A stretch of DNA of 37,922 nucleotides from Vulcanimicrobiota bacterium (GTDB lineage Bacteria; Vulcanimicrobiota; Vulcanimicrobiia; Vulcanimicrobiales; Vulcanimicrobiaceae): assembly GCA_030043675.1 (NCBI GenBank), contig JASHXG010000020.1:1-37922 (forward strand). Reading direction: 5' to 3'. The position numbers were made by a program, and so were the translations under genes. Positions 35,050 to 37,922 of this stretch are shown here, one piece after another (position 1 is the stretch's first letter; each line of letters starts with the position of its first letter). The notes beneath the pieces are model-generated. The model was not told where the DNA came from. It did no database searches and saw only the letters and a program-made list of their open reading frames with translations.

Positions 35050-37539
35050 TCAGATCTCGCGAGCCTCGGCCACCACCTCTTGATTCGACCAGCGACCGCC
35101 CTCCGCGAGGCGAGCATCTAGGTCGCCCGCGCCGAGGGTGCCGCGCAACAGCGCCAGCAGCGCCGTGTACTCCTGCTGCTCGGTGTATTTTCGCGTGGTG
35201 TCGAGCGCCGCTAGCCGAGCATCGACGAAGCCGAGTATTCGGGCGGCGCGGCGACGAGCGTTGATCGCTCGCCGGTCATCGTCGGCATAGCGCAGCGCGG
35301 CGATGGCCGCCAGGTGTTGCAGCGCCCAAGTGGCGGGCACCTCCATCTGCCGTTCCAACGCCATGTTGAGCCCTTTCCAAGCCTGTACGCGTCCATCGTC
35401 GAATCGCCCGAGCGCCACCAGATAGGCAGCGATATTGCAGACGACCAGCACTTCGCGAGGATTGTGGAGCGCCTGGTATTTCCCAAGCGCGCCGGTCGCA
35501 AGGCGCAGCGCCGTTTCCGCGTCGCCCCCACGAAACTCCGCGCCCGCGAGATTGACCGTCGCGTTGAAGAGCGACTGCTCGGCGCCGATCGGCTCGAGCA
35601 CGGCTATTGCCTCTGCATACAATGGGCGCGAGCCTGCAACGTCGCCCGCCGTCATGCGTGCCATCGCCAGACTCTCCAGCGCGAGCCCGGTAAGCCGCGG
35701 CTTACCCAACGCACGGCAAGCGTCGAGGGACGGTGCCAACAGCCTCTCGCTCTCCCGCGCGTCGCCGAGCAGCGCCAGTGCGCGGCCCGCGACGATGCGG
35801 CTTTCGGCGGCTCCCGCGGCATCACCGGCTCGTTCGAAGAGTTCCAGCGCCCGTTGAGCTGCCGCCAGCATCGGTTTCCAGAACGTCAGATACATCGCGA
35901 TCTTTGCGTCGGCGAGTTCGAGGCGCGCGTCGGTGCCGAGCGGCGTTCGCTCGTCGATCGTGTTCATGGCCAGCCGGATCCACCGACGGCCTTCAACCGC
36001 GGCCTGCGTGGCCCACATCGGGCTCAACGCTACCGTAAGCCGTTGGCCGAGCGGAACGTCACGCTGCGAGCCGAGCGACCATTCCAGCGCCGCTCTCCAG
36101 TTCTCCAGCTCCGGCTCCGCGAGCGCCTTCCAGGCCCGGTCCGGCATTGTTTCGTAGGCGACCTCCAGCCGCTCGGCCAGTTCCAGCATCGCCGCCGCGT
36201 GCGCGGCGCTCACCGAATCCAATTCGTCCCGTTCGATCAACCGCTCGCGCGCGAACAGGCGCGTCGACTCGAGCAGACGATAGCGCGGAGTGTCGCCGGC
36301 AACCTCGGTTTGCACCAGCGACTTCTTCACGAGCGAACCCAAGACGTCGAGCGCATCGCGCTCGCCGCCCTCGTTCCAAATCGCCGTCGCAAGATCGACC
36401 GTGAAGCCGCCCGCGAAGATCGCCAAACGGCAGAATAGCGACCGCTCCGGCTCGGAGAGCAAATTGTAGCTCCAGTCGATCAGCGCCTGGAGCGTCTGCT
36501 GACGGCGGGGACCGGCACGATTTCCGTACGTAAGCAGGCGAAAGCGTTCGTCGAGCTTCTCGGCCAGCGTTTTCACCGGCATCGTGCCTACGCGTGCCGC
36601 CGCGAGCTCGACGGCAAGCGCGATTCCGTCCAAACGCCGGCATAGGTTACCGACGACCGGCGCATAGGCGTCGGTCAGCTCGAAACTCGCATTCGCCGCC
36701 TGCGCGCGATCGGCAAAGAGCGCGACCGATGCGTAACCGAGCGCTTCGGGCGCCGTAAGTGCGGACGTGACGTTGCGTGCCGGCGCCGGCAACGACGGCG
36801 TGGGGTAAACGTGTTCGCCGGCAATGCCGAGCGGCTCGATGCTCGTGCAGAGCACGCGAAGCTGGGCACAGCTGCGCAGCATCGCGTCGACGGCGACAGC
36901 GAGGGACCCCAGAACGTGCTCGCAGTTGTCGAGAATCAGTAGCAGCGCCTTGCTCTTGAGGTGAGCGTTGATCGTCTCGCGCAGCGCGCGTCCCGGATCC
37001 TCTTGCACACCCAACACCGTCGCAATCGCGCCGGAAACCAGAGCGCCGTCGGTCAACGGCGCCAACTCGACGAGCCATGCGCCGTCTTCAAACGCGCCGA
37101 GCATCTCGGAGGCCACCTCCAGGGCAAGGCGCGTCTTGCCGATCCCGCCGGCCCCCGTCAAGGTCACCAAACGATACCTGCGCAGCAAGGCTTCGACGTT
37201 GGCTCGCTCTTGGGCGCGATCCACGAACGACGTCAGCTGCAGCGGAAGGTTATTCGGCACGCTGGGCAGCGGCGCGACGCGACCCGGCAGCGCCCGGGCC
37301 TTACGCCGGCGCTGCGCCAGCGAGTGAAGCCGGGCGCGCGCCTCGCCGTCGATACCGAGACCGTCGGCTAAGAGGTCGACGGTGCTGCGGTACGGAGCCT
37401 GCCGGCTACCGCGCTCGATCGCGCTGATCGCCGCGACGCTCATGCGGGCGCGTTCGGCCAGCTCTTCTTGTGAGAGCCGCCGTTCCAACCGTAACTGTCG
37501 TAAGAGCGAGCCAAAGCTCGACTCGACCGGATCCTTCAC
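35050..37539 (-). CDS. XRE-HTH / STAND ATPase / TPR transcriptional regulator
   Basis: 829 aa; N-terminal HTH 'FGSLLRQLRLERRLSQEELAERARMSVAAISAIERGSR', P-loop 'LVTLTGAGGIGKTRLALEVA', 'ALLLILDNCEHVLG', C-terminal TPR-like repeats. Confidence 0.93.
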   Translation of the reverse strand: MKDPVESSFGSLLRQLRLERRLSQEELAERARMSVAAISAIERGSRQAPYRSTVDLLADGLGIDGEARARLHSLAQRRRKARALPGRVAPLPSVPNNLPLQLTSFVDRAQERANVEALLRRYRLVTLTGAGGIGKTRLALEVASEMLGAFEDGAWLVELAPLTDGALVSGAIATVLGVQEDPGRALRETINAHLKSKALLLILDNCEHVLGSLAVAVDAMLRSCAQLRVLCTSIEPLGIAGEHVYPTPSLPAPARNVTSALTAPEALGYASVALFADRAQAANASFELTDAYAPVVGNLCRRLDGIALAVELAAARVGTMPVKTLAEKLDERFRLLTYGNRAGPRRQQTLQALIDWSYNLLSEPERSLFCRLAIFAGGFTVDLATAIWNEGGERDALDVLGSLVKKSLVQTEVAGDTPRYRLLESTRLFARERLIERDELDSVSAAHAAAMLELAERLEVAYETMPDRAWKALAEPELENWRAALEWSLGSQRDVPLGQRLTVALSPMWATQAAVEGRRWIRLAMNTIDERTPLGTDARLELADAKIAMYLTFWKPMLAAAQRALELFERAGDAAGAAESRIVAGRALALLGDARESERLLAPSLDACRALGKPRLTGLALESLAMARMTAGDVAGSRPLYAEAIAVLEPIGAEQSLFNATVNLAGAEFRGGDAETALRLATGALGKYQALHNPREVLVVCNIAAYLVALGRFDDGRVQAWKGLNMALERQMEVPATWALQHLAAIAALRYADDDRRAINARRRAARILGFVDARLAALDTTRKYTEQQEYTALLALLRGTLGAGDLDARLAEGGRWSNQEVVAEAREI

Positions 37540-37686
37540 GCCTCACCTGCGCGACCTGTACGTGCCGCTGACCGCGCAGGCGTTCGAGTCCGGCGCCGAC
37601 GCGCCCTGGTCGAACTGTACAAATGAACTGTCACAGTGTCGCTGTCGGCCGCGCCGGCGCGCTTTCATAATCGATGCACGGAGGAA

Positions 37687-37922
37687 ATGACCGTGCAACG
37701 CATCGACGAGAGAGAGCAGCTCAACACCCGCAATCCCGCAGGCCCCGAGGACGACGCCGCCGTTGCCGCCCTAAAGCGGTTCCCCGGTCGGGTTTTCCGC
37801 GGCTGGGGCCCGCAACTCATGGTGGCGGCGCTCGCCGTCGCCTCCGCCCTCGCGCCTCGGCCGGCAACGGCCAACGTCGTCGCGGTCTCCGCGTGCGAAG
37901 ACCACGGCGCTCGGCTCATCGA
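37687..37922 (+). CDS. Hypothetical protein, probably membrane/exported, 3' truncated by window
   Basis: Open to edge: MTVQRIDEREQLNTRNPAGPEDDAAVAALKRFPGRVFRGWGPQLMVAALAVASALAPRPATANVVAVSACEDHGARLI; GGAGG just upstream. Confidence 0.45.
   Translation, partial: MTVQRIDEREQLNTRNPAGPEDDAAVAALKRFPGRVFRGWGPQLMVAALAVASALAPRPATANVVAVSACEDHGARLI

Noticed and set aside
35314-36438. 374-aa plus-strand ORF opposite the STAND regulator
   Set aside because: Shadow of the strongly supported regulator coding strand; His/Arg-rich composition.
1-37922. CRISPR arrays, tRNA/rRNA genes, transposases, phage genes
   Set aside because: No regularly spaced repeats, cloverleaf-like or rRNA-like stretches, or transposase/integrase-like proteins noticed by reading; not confirmed with dedicated tools.

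Overview
High-GC bacterial window, about 38 kb and densely coding. I saw no rRNA, tRNA, CRISPR array or transposase. The style of the lipoprotein beta-propellers and HTH-TPR regulators suggests an Eremiobacterota/WPS-2-like genome, but that is a weak inference. Main contents, left to right: an edge-truncated HTH/TPR protein missed by the ORF track; a cluster of five paralogous secreted propeller lipoproteins with an embedded phospholipase C-type phosphoesterase; a small HiPIP-like protein; HAD, XapX, tautomerase and cupin genes; a DUF5069-dienelactone hydrolase fusion; a PDZ-multi-TM-GAF protein; an APC permease; an aldo/keto reductase + small protein + DHA2 MFS set with a divergent MmyB-type regulator; an ECF sigma factor with a probable membrane anti-sigma partner; a cytochrome c-Vgb-like propeller; an FAD monooxygenase; an alcohol dehydrogenase; a thioredoxin-fold lipoprotein; an S9 peptidase; and a metallophosphoesterase. 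The most interesting locus is at 32883-35031: a compact three-gene cassette of TfuA-domain protein, YcaO protein and a 97-aa peptide whose N-terminal part resembles a Nif11/NHLP-type leader and whose C-terminal tail has a single Cys (...NPICIFNGANGPAND). This is a strong candidate for a minimal, probably thioamide-forming RiPP biosynthetic system with no recognisable additional tailoring enzymes or dedicated transporter in the window.
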